Source: CADCTM01 sp049671305 (GTDB lineage Bacteria; Cyanobacteriota; Cyanobacteriia; Cyanobacteriales; Coleofasciculaceae). From it: a stretch of 37,233 nucleotides of DNA. The stretch covers positions 1 through 37,233 of the forward strand of contig JBATUR010000042.1 of the NCBI GenBank assembly GCA_049671305.1, given 5' to 3'. The translations under genes and the position numbers were made by a program. The first letter of the stretch is position 1, and the number at the start of each line of letters is the position of its first letter. Below the pieces are notes generated by a model, which saw nothing but the letters and a program-made list of their open reading frames with translations, ran no database searches and had not been told where the DNA came from. Below, in pieces: positions 15,993-23,682 of the stretch.

Positions 15993-17810
15993 TTATTTTG
16001 GTGTGACTGCGGTGGTGCGGTGCGATCTTGCCTGGATGTCTTCGAGGTTGGTTTTGGGAATTGCTTGTATTAGCGATCGCGTATATTCCTGTTGTGGGTT
16101 GTTGTAGATTGAGTCGGCGCTGCCTATTTCGACAATTTTGCCTTGATTCATAACCATTATGCGATCGCTGACAAATTTTACTACGCCTAAATCATGGGAT
16201 ATGAAAATATAAGTTAAACCAAAGTCGTTTTGCAAGTCTTTAAGTAAGTTTAGTACTTGTGCCTGCACTGAAACATCCAAGGCTGAAACTGATTCATCAC
16301 AAATAATAAATCGTGGCTCACAAGCTAATGTCCGGGCTATACAAATCCGCTGTCGTTGTCCTCCCGAAAATTGATGAGGCATTCGCTTCATGGCACTTTC
16401 TCCTAATCCTACTCGTTCGAGTAAATCGATGGCGCGTTGACGGCGTTGTTGAGCAGATCCAACTAAGTTATGAATTTGCATTGGTTCCATAATTGCCGCA
16501 CCAATTGTTTGCCTTGCATTGAGAGATCCATAAGGATTTTGAAAGATAATTTGTAGATAACGACGGATACGGCGCAGCGGTTCAGATGCTAATTCTAAAA
16601 CTGAGTCGCCATCGAAAATAATCTCTCCTGATGTTGGTTCAATTAGTCGTAAAAGACAGCGACTTAAGGTGGTTTTGCCACACCCTGATTCGCCAACTAA
16701 TCCTAATGTTTCACCAGGGTAAACATCGAAGCTGAGATTATCGACTGCTGTGAAGATTGACTTCTTGCCAAATAGCTTTTTTCTTGATACAAATTCTTTG
16801 GTTAAATTATGTACAGATAGTAATGGTTGCTGTTGCTGTAAATATTGATAGCGCTCTGCGGTTTCACGGCTACTTATTTGAGCAAATAATGATTCAGTTT
16901 CGGCTTGATTGTGAGTTTGAGGTAATATTTCAATTTCGCCATTAGCAGTAGTTGTAACTTTCATAAAATCAGCTACTGTGGGCAGTCGTTTTAGTTGTTG
17001 ATCGGGACGTGGACGACAGTTGAGTAAGCCTTGTGTGTAGGGATGTTGGGGGTGAGCAAATAAGTTGTAAACTGTGGCTGTTTCGACGGTTTTTCCTTGA
17101 TACATGACAACTACGCGATCGGCTATTTCGGCAACTACTCCCATATCATGGGTAATAAAAATTATGGACATTCCACGGGCATCACGTAGTTCTCTGAGTA
17201 GTTGTAATATTGTTGCTTGAATGGTGACATCTAAGGCGGTTGTCGGTTCATCGGCAATTAAAATTGTGGGATTTCCACTTAATGCCATTGCAATCATGAC
17301 TCGCTGCTGTTGTCCTCCTGAAAGTTGATGAGGATAGCGTTTCATCATACTTCTAGCATCAGGAAGTTTAACTTCATCAAAAAGAGCGATCGCTTTTCTA
17401 TATGCTTCTTTTTGCGAGACATTTTGATGAAGTAAAATTGCTTCCATTACCTGTTCTCCACAGGTATAAACTGGGTTAAGTGAACTCAATGGTTCTTGAA
17501 ATACCATTGAGATTAAACCACCTCGATAAGTGCGTCTTTTTTTGTCAGAAAGGGCTAGTAAGTTAATAGGATTTGTAGGGGAAGTATGGGGATGATAAAA
17601 TAAAATACTGCCGCTTATTTTTGCTGTATTGGGTAATAATCCAATCACGGCTAGGGAGGTTACAGATTTTCCGGAACCAGATTCTCCAACAATTCCTAAT
17701 GTTTCTCCTAATGCTAATTTAAAAGAAATGTCTTTAATTGCAACTACAGAACTTGTTTTTGAGGTAAATTCAACGCTGAGATTTTGAACTTCCAAAATCG
17801 GATTAGTCAT
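15993..17810 (-). CDS. Peptide/nickel-type ABC importer ATPase with two nucleotide-binding domains
   Basis: Fused DppD-DppF (YejF/GsiA-like) ATPase of 605 residues. The first domain (about 1-270) has Walker A GESGSGKS, signature LSGGQQQR and Walker B LIADEPTTALD. The second (about 330-590) has GESGCGKT, FSGGQRQR and IICDESVSALD. Each domain ends with the short oligopeptide-type C-terminal extension (HPQHPYTQGLL and NPQQEYTRSLI). It should energise the permeases encoded at 19756-21638. It is transcribed divergently from the binding-protein gene 165 bases away, so the transporter is split over two transcripts that probably share a control region. The transported compound is not clear; peptides are the default for the family. 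Confidence 0.92.
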   Translation of the reverse strand: MTNPILEVQNLSVEFTSKTSSVVAIKDISFKLALGETLGIVGESGSGKSVTSLAVIGLLPNTAKISGSILFYHPHTSPTNPINLLALSDKKRRTYRGGLISMVFQEPLSSLNPVYTCGEQVMEAILLHQNVSQKEAYRKAIALFDEVKLPDARSMMKRYPHQLSGGQQQRVMIAMALSGNPTILIADEPTTALDVTIQATILQLLRELRDARGMSIIFITHDMGVVAEIADRVVVMYQGKTVETATVYNLFAHPQHPYTQGLLNCRPRPDQQLKRLPTVADFMKVTTTANGEIEILPQTHNQAETESLFAQISSRETAERYQYLQQQQPLLSVHNLTKEFVSRKKLFGKKSIFTAVDNLSFDVYPGETLGLVGESGCGKTTLSRCLLRLIEPTSGEIIFDGDSVLELASEPLRRIRRYLQIIFQNPYGSLNARQTIGAAIMEPMQIHNLVGSAQQRRQRAIDLLERVGLGESAMKRMPHQFSGGQRQRICIARTLACEPRFIICDESVSALDVSVQAQVLNLLKDLQNDFGLTYIFISHDLGVVKFVSDRIMVMNQGKIVEIGSADSIYNNPQQEYTRSLIQAIPKTNLEDIQARSHRTTAVTPK

Positions 17811-17975
17811 TATATATAACCTGTTTTATTCTTAGTTTTATGAAAAATAAGATTTATTGCTAATCAGTAGTTTAAAATGTTTATCACACACCTTTATAAT
17901 TTTGATCAGCAGTACTTATAATATTTTAAAATTATATGCCTGTTTAAAGAACCAGTAGCAAAAGGAGTTAGCATA
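17811..17975. promoter_or_regulatory. Divergent control region between ATPase and binding-protein genes
   Basis: This AT-rich 165-base gap must hold promoters for both arms of the ABC importer. TATAAT occurs near 17918 on the plus strand but no well-spaced -35 was found. A strong Shine-Dalgarno (AAGGAG, eight bases before ATG at 17976) serves the binding-protein gene. No recognised operator was identified. Confidence 0.45.
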
Positions 17976-19637
17976 ATGAGTAGATGGAAGCAATGGCAAC
18001 CAGCACTATTAGCTGTGGCTTGTACCCTAACAATATTTCTTTCAAATTGTAACAGTAACCCATCAAATCAAACTAGTAATAAAACATCACCCGTCAACAG
18101 TCCAGTTGCTGTTCCTCCTGGGTTACTTGTGTATGGTGCGGGTGGACAACCTGTAAATTTAGAACCGGGAAATATTGTAGATGGTAATTCGGTTATGGTG
18201 CAAGATCAAATATACAATCGTTTGATTGATACTAAGCCAGGAACAACTGATTTAGAAGCCAGTTTAGCAACAGAATGGAAAGTTTCACAAGATGGTAAAA
18301 CTTGGACATTTAAGTTGCGTCCTGGAGTAAAGTTTCATGATGGAACTGACTTTGATGCAGAAGCTGTAAAATTTAATTTTGAGCGTTGGTGGGACGAAAA
18401 AAATGAATTTGGTTACCGCAATGCTGGGAAATCTTATGAAATTTGGAGAAATCTATTTGGTGCTTCTAAAGGTAAGCCAGATTCATTATTACAAAGTATT
18501 GTAGTAGAAGGCAAAGATAGTATTAAATTTGTTCTTAAACAGCCATTTGCTGCCTTCCCTGCGGCTGTTTCTTCCGGTTACTTTGGCATGGCAAGTCCAG
18601 CCGCAATTAAGAAAGCTGGGGCACAATATGGTACACCCTCATCACTGGCAGTAGGAACAGGACCATTTGTGTTTAAAGAATGGCGCAGTGGCGATCGCAT
18701 TGTACTAGAAAAGAATCCTAATTACTGGAAACCAGGCTTGCCAAAATCGAATCAATTAGTAATGCGTTTTATCGCAGATCCAGCAGCAAGATTAGCACAA
18801 CTAAGGGCAGGTACAATTGATTTGACCGTCGATCTTGTTCCCGATCAACTTAAAGAAGTTCAGAATGACGGGCAAGTGGAAGCTGTTAAACGTCCTTCTT
18901 TAAATGTTGGGTATTTGGCATTAAATCCTAGTTATGAACCGCTATCAAAACCGGAAGTTCGTCAAGCGATCGCACAAACTATTAATAAGAAAGAAATTGT
19001 CAAAGCTTTTTGGGGAGAATTAGCAGAAAATACACCTCATTTTACTCCTCCCTCATTACAAGAATATCAATCTAATACGATACCTGGTTATCAATTTAAT
19101 CCACAAATAGCAAAACAACTTTTGGCAAAAGCTGGTTATCCCAATGGTTTTCCTCTGCAACTGTGGTATATGCCAGTTAGTAGACCTTATTTTCCTAACC
19201 CGAAACCCCTAGCGGAAGCCTTTGCTGCTGACTTAAATGCGATCGGAATTAAAGTTAGTTTACAAACAAAAGATTGGGCAGCTTATCTGGCTGACCGCAA
19301 TAAGAAACCGGGGTTTCAATCATTTATGCTAGGTTGGACGGGTGACTATGGCGACCCTGATAATTTCTACTATCCTCATTTTGGTCCAGGTGCAACTCAA
19401 GACCTTGGCGACTGGAAAAACGAGCAAGTTTTAAAACTTTTAGATCAAGGTCGTGCCACAGGTGATAAAGCAGCAAGAATCAAGATTTATCAACAAATTG
19501 ATGAATTGCTTTATAAAGAAGCTGTACGGTTGCCAATTGTTCATGCACAACCCCTTTTAGCCAAGCGCAAAAATGTTACTGGTTGGACTCCTAGTCCTTT
19601 GGGTTCAGAAACGTTGGATGAAGTGAGTAAAACCTAA
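17976..19637 (+). CDS. ABC importer substrate-binding lipoprotein (peptide family 5)
   Basis: Periplasmic binding protein of 553 residues, family SBP_bac_5 (DppA/OppA/NikA/GsiB). A signal peptide with hydrophobic core LLAVACTLTIFL leads to an imperfect lipobox LSNC (Cys25, Asn at -1), so it is probably a lipoprotein. Family signatures include KPGTTDLEASLATEW, DGKTWTFKLRPGVKFHDGT near residue 108, VGTGPFVFKEW, and ADPAARLAQLRAGTIDL. A Ser/Thr/Asn-rich tether follows the cysteine. It starts at ATG 17976 with a strong Shine-Dalgarno and lies upstream of two permease genes on the same strand. It decides the transporter's specificity, which could be dipeptides, glutathione or another small peptide-like solute; the sequence alone does not say. 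Confidence 0.92.
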   Translation: MSRWKQWQPALLAVACTLTIFLSNCNSNPSNQTSNKTSPVNSPVAVPPGLLVYGAGGQPVNLEPGNIVDGNSVMVQDQIYNRLIDTKPGTTDLEASLATEWKVSQDGKTWTFKLRPGVKFHDGTDFDAEAVKFNFERWWDEKNEFGYRNAGKSYEIWRNLFGASKGKPDSLLQSIVVEGKDSIKFVLKQPFAAFPAAVSSGYFGMASPAAIKKAGAQYGTPSSLAVGTGPFVFKEWRSGDRIVLEKNPNYWKPGLPKSNQLVMRFIADPAARLAQLRAGTIDLTVDLVPDQLKEVQNDGQVEAVKRPSLNVGYLALNPSYEPLSKPEVRQAIAQTINKKEIVKAFWGELAENTPHFTPPSLQEYQSNTIPGYQFNPQIAKQLLAKAGYPNGFPLQLWYMPVSRPYFPNPKPLAEAFAADLNAIGIKVSLQTKDWAAYLADRNKKPGFQSFMLGWTGDYGDPDNFYYPHFGPGATQDLGDWKNEQVLKLLDQGRATGDKAARIKIYQQIDELLYKEAVRLPIVHAQPLLAKRKNVTGWTPSPLGSETLDEVSKT

Positions 19638-19682
19638 TAAGCATAGGGTTGGTTGAAAATATCTACTAGCCCTATTCTTATT
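19636..19682 (+). other. Hairpin after the binding-protein gene
   Basis: AATAAGCATAGGG overlaps the stop codon region and pairs with CCCTATTCTTATT (one mismatch) across a 21-base loop. It sits between the binding-protein gene and the permeases. Such intercistronic hairpins commonly protect the upstream mRNA or partly end transcription, giving more binding protein than permease. This role is inferred. Confidence 0.5.
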
Positions 19683-19755
19683 TAAAAAGATTACCGCTAC
19701 TCAATAATAATTTAAAAATTATGACAAATTTGGATTAATAATCAATTATAAAAGT

Positions 19756-20766
19756 ATGGCTCAATATATTTTCAAACGCCTCTTAAATTTGATACCTGTC
19801 TTATTAGGAATAACCTTATTAGTTTTCGCTTTCCTGCACTTAATTCCAGGTGATCCCGCAGTAGTAATGGCAGGAGAGAGAGCCACACCTGAGCAAGTTG
19901 CAGCACTAAGAGAACAGTTGGGTTTAAATCAACCTTTACCCATACAGTATCTAGTTTTTTTAAGCAATTTACTCCGCTTAAATTTTGGTACAAGTATTAT
20001 TAGCGGCGTCCCAATTGCTGAGGAAATAAAAACTCGCTGGCCCGCTACTTTTGAATTATCTGTTGCTGCTATGTTAGTCGCCACAATTATCGGCATTCCA
20101 GCAGGAGTTTTGGCAGCAGTTCGTAAAAATAGTGCTGTTGATAATTTAACAATGAGTGGGTCATTACTCGGTGTTTCTTTACCAGTATATTGGTTAGGAT
20201 TGCTCTTAGTTTATCTATTTGCCGTTAATTTGCAATGGCTACCTCCTAGTGGAAGAATTAGTATTGATGCGGGGTTTAATTTTAAACCAATTACAGGTTT
20301 TTATATTTTAGATTCTTTACTGCAAGGAGATTTTATAACACTTCAAGATGTCTTAGCTCACTTAATTTTACCAGCCATAACTTTAGGTACAATTCCCTTA
20401 GCAATCTTAGCAAGAATTACCCGCAGCGCTATGCTAGAAGTGCTATCACAAGATTATATCCGCACCGCTAGAGCTAAAGGTTTACTAGAACGCTGGGTAA
20501 TTTTAAAACACGCTTTAAAAAATGCCTTATTACCCGTTGTAACCATCATTGGTTTGCAGTTTGGCACTCTTTTAGGAGGAGCAATTTTGACAGAAACTAT
20601 CTTTTCTTGGCCCGGAATTGGCTCGTGGATCTATGAAGGTATTTTGTCACGAGATTACCCAGTTGTACAGGGCGGAGTAGTTTTTGTTGCCGTAGCTTTT
20701 GTTTTAATTAATCTCTTAGTTGATCTATCTTACGCCTTTTTTGACCCTAGAATCCAATACCAATGA
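19756..20766 (+). CDS. Peptide-type ABC importer permease (DppB-like)
   Basis: First permease, 336 residues. It begins MAQYIFKRLLNLIPVLLGIT, the DppB-type N-terminal membrane helix, and contains the periplasmic segment HLIPGDPAVVMAG followed by ATPEQVAALREQLGLNQPL, both diagnostic for this subfamily. About six membrane helices follow. The cytoplasmic coupling helix that contacts the ATPase is at YIRTARAKGLLERWV (near residue 235), and the C-terminus ends with AYAFFDPRIQY. It overlaps the next permease gene by four bases (ATGA), showing translational coupling. It forms the channel with that partner and is driven by the double ATPase at 15993-17810. Confidence 0.93.
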   Translation: MAQYIFKRLLNLIPVLLGITLLVFAFLHLIPGDPAVVMAGERATPEQVAALREQLGLNQPLPIQYLVFLSNLLRLNFGTSIISGVPIAEEIKTRWPATFELSVAAMLVATIIGIPAGVLAAVRKNSAVDNLTMSGSLLGVSLPVYWLGLLLVYLFAVNLQWLPPSGRISIDAGFNFKPITGFYILDSLLQGDFITLQDVLAHLILPAITLGTIPLAILARITRSAMLEVLSQDYIRTARAKGLLERWVILKHALKNALLPVVTIIGLQFGTLLGGAILTETIFSWPGIGSWIYEGILSRDYPVVQGGVVFVAVAFVLINLLVDLSYAFFDPRIQYQ

Positions 20767-21638
20767 CAATTATATCTGTCAGTATTCAAAGTACTAATGT
20801 CTGGAAAACAGTAAGGCAATTATTAAGCTCAACTTCAGGATTAATCGGTTTTCTCCTAACAACTGGACTCATATTCATGGCGCTACTTGCTCCTGTAGTA
20901 CGCCCCTTTGACCCGGCAACAGCCCGAAACTACATTGCACGACTAAAACCGCCCAGTATTGAACATTGGTTCGGCACAGACGGTTTAGGAAGGGAGTTAT
21001 CTCTGCTTGTCGTTTACGGGTTACAAACTTCGCTATTAATTAGCTTAGTTTCGGTACTTTTAGGATTAGTTATTGGCGTATTATTAGGGTTAGTTGCAGG
21101 ATATTTTAGAGGTTGGTTGGAAACCATAATTGGCTGGCTAACTGATATATTATTAGCCTTTCCTTCGATACTTTTAGCGATCGCAGTTGTCACCGTTACA
21201 GGACCGAGTATACCTAGTGTAATGATTGCCGTTGGTGTCGTGCAAATCCCCATTTTCATCCGCCTAACTCGCAGTATGGTGCTATCACTAAGAGAGCAGG
21301 AATTTGTACAAACTGTAAGGGCATTTGGAGCGACGCCAGCGCGAATTATTTTTCTACATATTTTACCTGCAAGTCTTGCACCGTTGGTAGTCCAGGCTAC
21401 TCTTTCCATCGGTACTGCGACTTTAGAAGCGGCTGGTTTGGGCTTTTTAGGATTAGGTGCACAGCCTCCGACGCCTGAATTAGGGACAATGTTATCGGAT
21501 GCTTTTAAAGGTGGTTATTCGCTTTCTTCACCTTGGACAATTTTATTTCCAGGCTTATTTATTACTCTAACTGTTTTAGCTTTTAATTTATTAGGTGATG
21601 GTTTGCGGGATGCTTTAGATCCGCGCGGAAGTCGTTAA
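20763..21638 (+). CDS. Peptide-type ABC importer permease (DppC-like)
   Basis: Second permease, 291 residues. The N-terminus carries one membrane helix (GLIGFLLTTGLIFMALLAPV), then PFDPATARNY and HWFGTDGLGRELSL, the conserved DppC segment between helices 1 and 2. The coupling helix is EQEFVQTVRAFGATPARII near residue 180. PPTPELGTMLSDA and LGDGLRDALDPR at the C-terminus are standard family signatures. Its start overlaps the DppB-like gene, and it ends the importer's plus-strand operon. Nothing looks truncated or unusual, so the transporter appears complete: binding protein, two permeases and a double ATPase. Confidence 0.93.
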   Translation: MTIISVSIQSTNVWKTVRQLLSSTSGLIGFLLTTGLIFMALLAPVVRPFDPATARNYIARLKPPSIEHWFGTDGLGRELSLLVVYGLQTSLLISLVSVLLGLVIGVLLGLVAGYFRGWLETIIGWLTDILLAFPSILLAIAVVTVTGPSIPSVMIAVGVVQIPIFIRLTRSMVLSLREQEFVQTVRAFGATPARIIFLHILPASLAPLVVQATLSIGTATLEAAGLGFLGLGAQPPTPELGTMLSDAFKGGYSLSSPWTILFPGLFITLTVLAFNLLGDGLRDALDPRGSR

Positions 21639-21847
21639 AAAATAGATATAAAGTTTATTTTATTGATACTTCGCATCAAAGAATAGATGAAGTTATGGAG
21701 TCCGTATATGTAATAATTTCACAAATCATCGCGGCGGCATAACAACTTAATTACACCTCATCGTATAAATCTGTTCGGTGTCGTTCAAATTACAGAGCAA
21801 CCATTATGTTAGATTTGTCGAGTAGGCACAATAAGGCTTTGCAATCT

Positions 21848-22054
21848 ATGACTTTCAGTGATGTAGTTGAGGCAATCAAAAACCTTTCCACTGATGAACA
21901 ACAAGAAATTCAACTCCTATTAAAACAGTATCTTCGAGAAGGACGCCGCGAAGAGATATTTGAGAATTTTAAGTCAGCACAAAATGAGCAACAAAAAGGT
22001 CAATTAAAGTTTTCCTCTAATATCAACGAACTGAGACAACTGATCGAGGAATAA
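21848..22054 (+). CDS. Putative antitoxin of a RelE-type module
   Basis: Small acidic, helical protein (68 residues) beginning MTFSDVVEAIKNLSTDEQQE, similar in style to cyanobacterial antitoxin-like proteins that precede RelE-family toxins. The middle has the basic REGRREEIFENF, and the end is NINELRQLIEE, a likely toxin-wrapping helix. The frame can extend upstream to ATG at 21806, but the internal start matches the usual N-terminus and an AAGG lies about 14 bases before it; neither start has a good Shine-Dalgarno. The stop is two bases before the toxin's GTG. No DNA-binding fold is obvious, so autoregulation is not shown. Confidence 0.65.
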   Translation: MTFSDVVEAIKNLSTDEQQEIQLLLKQYLREGRREEIFENFKSAQNEQQKGQLKFSSNINELRQLIEE

Positions 22055-22056
22055 TC

Positions 22057-22323
22057 GTGGAAGTCAGTTTCAGTTCCTCATTTAAACGTGCTTTCAAAAA
22101 GTGTATCAAAGGTAATGGAGATTTGGAGGCGAGATTTTGGCAGAAACTGGAACAGTTTGTAGTTGCTCTCTTTGCCCCAAGTCTCAAAACTCATAAGCTA
22201 TCGGGCAAACTCAAGAATCTATGGAGTTTTAGCATAGACCACGATCAGAGAGTCTTGTTTTATTTCACAGAAGATGAGAAAGCTGTATTCATAGATATCG
22301 GCAATCATGATCAGGTTTACTAA
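22057..22323 (+). CDS. RelE/ParE-superfamily toxin
   Basis: Protein of 88 residues starting on GTG. Its layout fits the RelE/YafQ mRNA-interferase fold: SFSSSFKRAFKKCIKG at the N-terminus (basic first helices), LFAPSLKTHKLSGKLKNLWSF in the middle, where the LKTHKLSG segment is typical of the toxin's beta strand, and DHDQRVLFYF and IDIGNHDQVY at the C-terminus. The ending Asp-His-Asp-x-Val-Tyr with preceding Arg is common in this superfamily. The gene follows the antitoxin gene by two bases, the standard two-gene module. It may cleave ribosome-bound mRNA; activity and the catalytic residues remain uncertain. Confidence 0.8.
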   Translation: MEVSFSSSFKRAFKKCIKGNGDLEARFWQKLEQFVVALFAPSLKTHKLSGKLKNLWSFSIDHDQRVLFYFTEDEKAVFIDIGNHDQVY

Positions 22324-22569
22324 GTAATAGCTTCACCCGCTGCAGGTATCGCATTTCTCACCCCCTCATAACCAAGACATCAATTCTACCCTTACCTTCA
22401 AAAAACTTTACTAAAACTTTTTGCTAGCACTGCTGTTAGCGCTATTTTCTCTTGAAAGCCTTATTAAGGGAATAAGACTGACTAAAGATCCCTATCTCGC
22501 AGTAGCATCCAAAAGCAGCAGTTGCCATGACTACGGAGATACTTTATCATATTGAGCACACCAAAACTA

Positions 22570-22968
22570 ATGACAGCCACTTATCCAATTATTGAAACCC
22601 AGTTAAGGCTGATTCGAGCCTTACAGAAAGGGTATATTGAAGCGCTTGAATCTGGAGACTGGCAAGCGGCAAATTATCGCTGCTTACACTTACACAAATT
22701 ATGCGAAGGACTGCACCATCTCAGTCAGTTGCTGGATCGAGAAAACAACATACCAGAGGCAATGCCGCCAAAAAGTATTAACAATAACAATAACAATAGC
22801 TGGGTGACAAGTATTCGTGCCACTGCCCCCATGAATTCTTTAAATCCTGCCCCTGACACCACTGAAAAGCCGATCATGTCGCCTCCTGTAACACCAGAAC
22901 CGGCGAGATATGAATGGGGTATTGGTTTCCAAGGTATGGACCCCCCTCCCATAGATGAAGTGTGGTAA
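22570..22968 (+). CDS. Cyanobacterial hypothetical protein with Asn-rich linker
   Basis: Protein of unknown function, 132 residues from ATG 22570 (TTG at 22552, 13 bases after a GGAG, is an alternative start). The first 60 residues are helical (IIETQLRLIRALQKGYIEAL, then HLHKLCEGLHHLSQLLDREN) and may form a helical hairpin with a His/Cys patch. A low-complexity stretch of six Asn follows near residue 80, then a Pro-rich tail ending GFQGMDPPPIDEVW. No catalytic motif or membrane segment is visible. It stands alone on the plus strand with its own terminator. I do not recognise the family and assign no role. Confidence 0.55.
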   Translation: MTATYPIIETQLRLIRALQKGYIEALESGDWQAANYRCLHLHKLCEGLHHLSQLLDRENNIPEAMPPKSINNNNNNSWVTSIRATAPMNSLNPAPDTTEKPIMSPPVTPEPARYEWGIGFQGMDPPPIDEVW

Positions 22969-22992
22969 CAAAGTTTAGATGAGTAATTTTTA

Positions 22993-23026
22993 AAGCTGAT
23001 CAGGTTTTCTTGAGCCTGGTCAGCTT
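22993..23026 (+). terminator. Hairpin after the Asn-rich hypothetical gene
   Basis: AAGCTGATCAGG and CCTGGTCAGCTT form a 12-base-pair stem with one mismatch and a ten-base loop, 24 bases after the gene's stop. The sequence after it (AGTGTAAAAATAAC) has no clean T run, so it may be a weak terminator or a 3'-stabilising structure. Confidence 0.55.
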
Positions 23027-23084
23027 AGTGTAAAAATAACTTGACAAACAGTAAGATTTATGGTTATCTATCTTACCCATAAGT

Positions 23085-23120
23085 AAAAAATTTAGTGCCT
23101 GATTCAACAGGCACTAAAAA
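23085..23120 (-). terminator. Rho-independent terminator of ycf35, possibly bidirectional
   Basis: TTTAGTGCCTG (23091-23101) and CAGGCACTAAA (23108-23118) make an 11-base-pair stem with a six-base loop, flanked by A6 on the left and further A on the right. On the minus strand it is followed by a run of T, so it should end the ycf35 transcript. The plus-strand side is less clear. Confidence 0.75.
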
Positions 23121-23147
23121 ACGGGTTAACCAGACGGGTCAACCCGT
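23121..23147. other. Second hairpin downstream of ycf35
   Basis: ACGGGTT and AACCCGT form a perfect seven-base stem with a 13-base loop, 32 bases downstream of the ycf35 stop (minus strand) and just before the stronger terminator. It may assist termination or mRNA stability. Confidence 0.5.
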
Positions 23148-23179
23148 GAAGTGGGAATGCCTAAATAGGCTATTTCAGA

Positions 23180-23533
23180 CTATTTCTGCAGAACCAACTT
23201 GACGTTGGCATTTTGCAAACCGCGTTGCTTGACTTCTGCTAAAGTCTTGTTAACAGCGTACTTCTGGTTGATCGAGTTGATCAATTCGGTTTGGTTGTGC
23301 TTCTTAGCAACGCCCCAAAGATCTGCAATCAGGTCAAAGGAACCATCGCTATTACGTGACCAGCCGAGGTCATACTCACCTTCCAGAATGGCAACCAAGT
23401 CGGCACGGACGCGCTGACCGTTATAACCACGGACATCAGCTTCCGATTTGACTGAGATACCCAGGTCACGGAGAGAAGCTTTCAGAATTTCAGCGTCGGT
23501 GATCTTGGTGCGGAGAGTGCTAAAGTGAGACAT
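23180..23533 (-). CDS. ycf35: Ycf35 protein (DUF1257)
   Basis: Conserved small protein of cyanobacteria and red-algal plastids, function unknown. It starts MSHFSTLRTKITDAEILKAS and has 117 residues, the usual size. The middle carries VRADLVAILEGEYDLGWSRN and SFDLIADLWGVAKKH, the well-conserved part, and the end is a lysine-containing VKLVLQK. The frame extends upstream to 23626, but ATG at 23533 has an excellent Shine-Dalgarno (GGAGGAAA) and matches the family start. No signal, membrane segment or catalytic motif is visible. It lies downstream of the Ycf46-like ATPase gene on the same strand, with a 149-base gap containing a GC-rich hairpin, so it may be co-transcribed with that gene or have its own promoter. 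Confidence 0.9.
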   Translation of the reverse strand: MSHFSTLRTKITDAEILKASLRDLGISVKSEADVRGYNGQRVRADLVAILEGEYDLGWSRNSDGSFDLIADLWGVAKKHNQTELINSINQKYAVNKTLAEVKQRGLQNANVKLVLQK

Positions 23534-23594
23534 TTGGATTTCCTCCAGTAGAGTAAGAAGAGATACAACAACGTAGCGTTTTACTTTGTGATTG

Positions 23595-23622
23595 AGCCGC
23601 TTAACTTGAGGGCGGCTTTTTT
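23595..23622 (+). other. Terminator-like hairpin facing the plus strand, upstream of ycf35
   Basis: AGCCGC and GCGGCT form a six-base stem around an 11-base spacer, followed on the plus strand by a run of six T. No plus-strand gene ends here. On the minus strand it lies in the leader of ycf35, where it would be a plain hairpin 62 bases before the ATG. Confidence 0.5.
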
Positions 23623-23682
23623 GCAAACTGCTAGCCTAATGAGAGCTAGCCTTCACTCCTGTTGGGAGCAGGAGAAAGCCTT

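Noticed and set aside
22527..22551. Upstream ATG before the Asn-rich hypothetical gene
   Set aside because: It is in another frame and runs only a short way; no reason to call a leader peptide.
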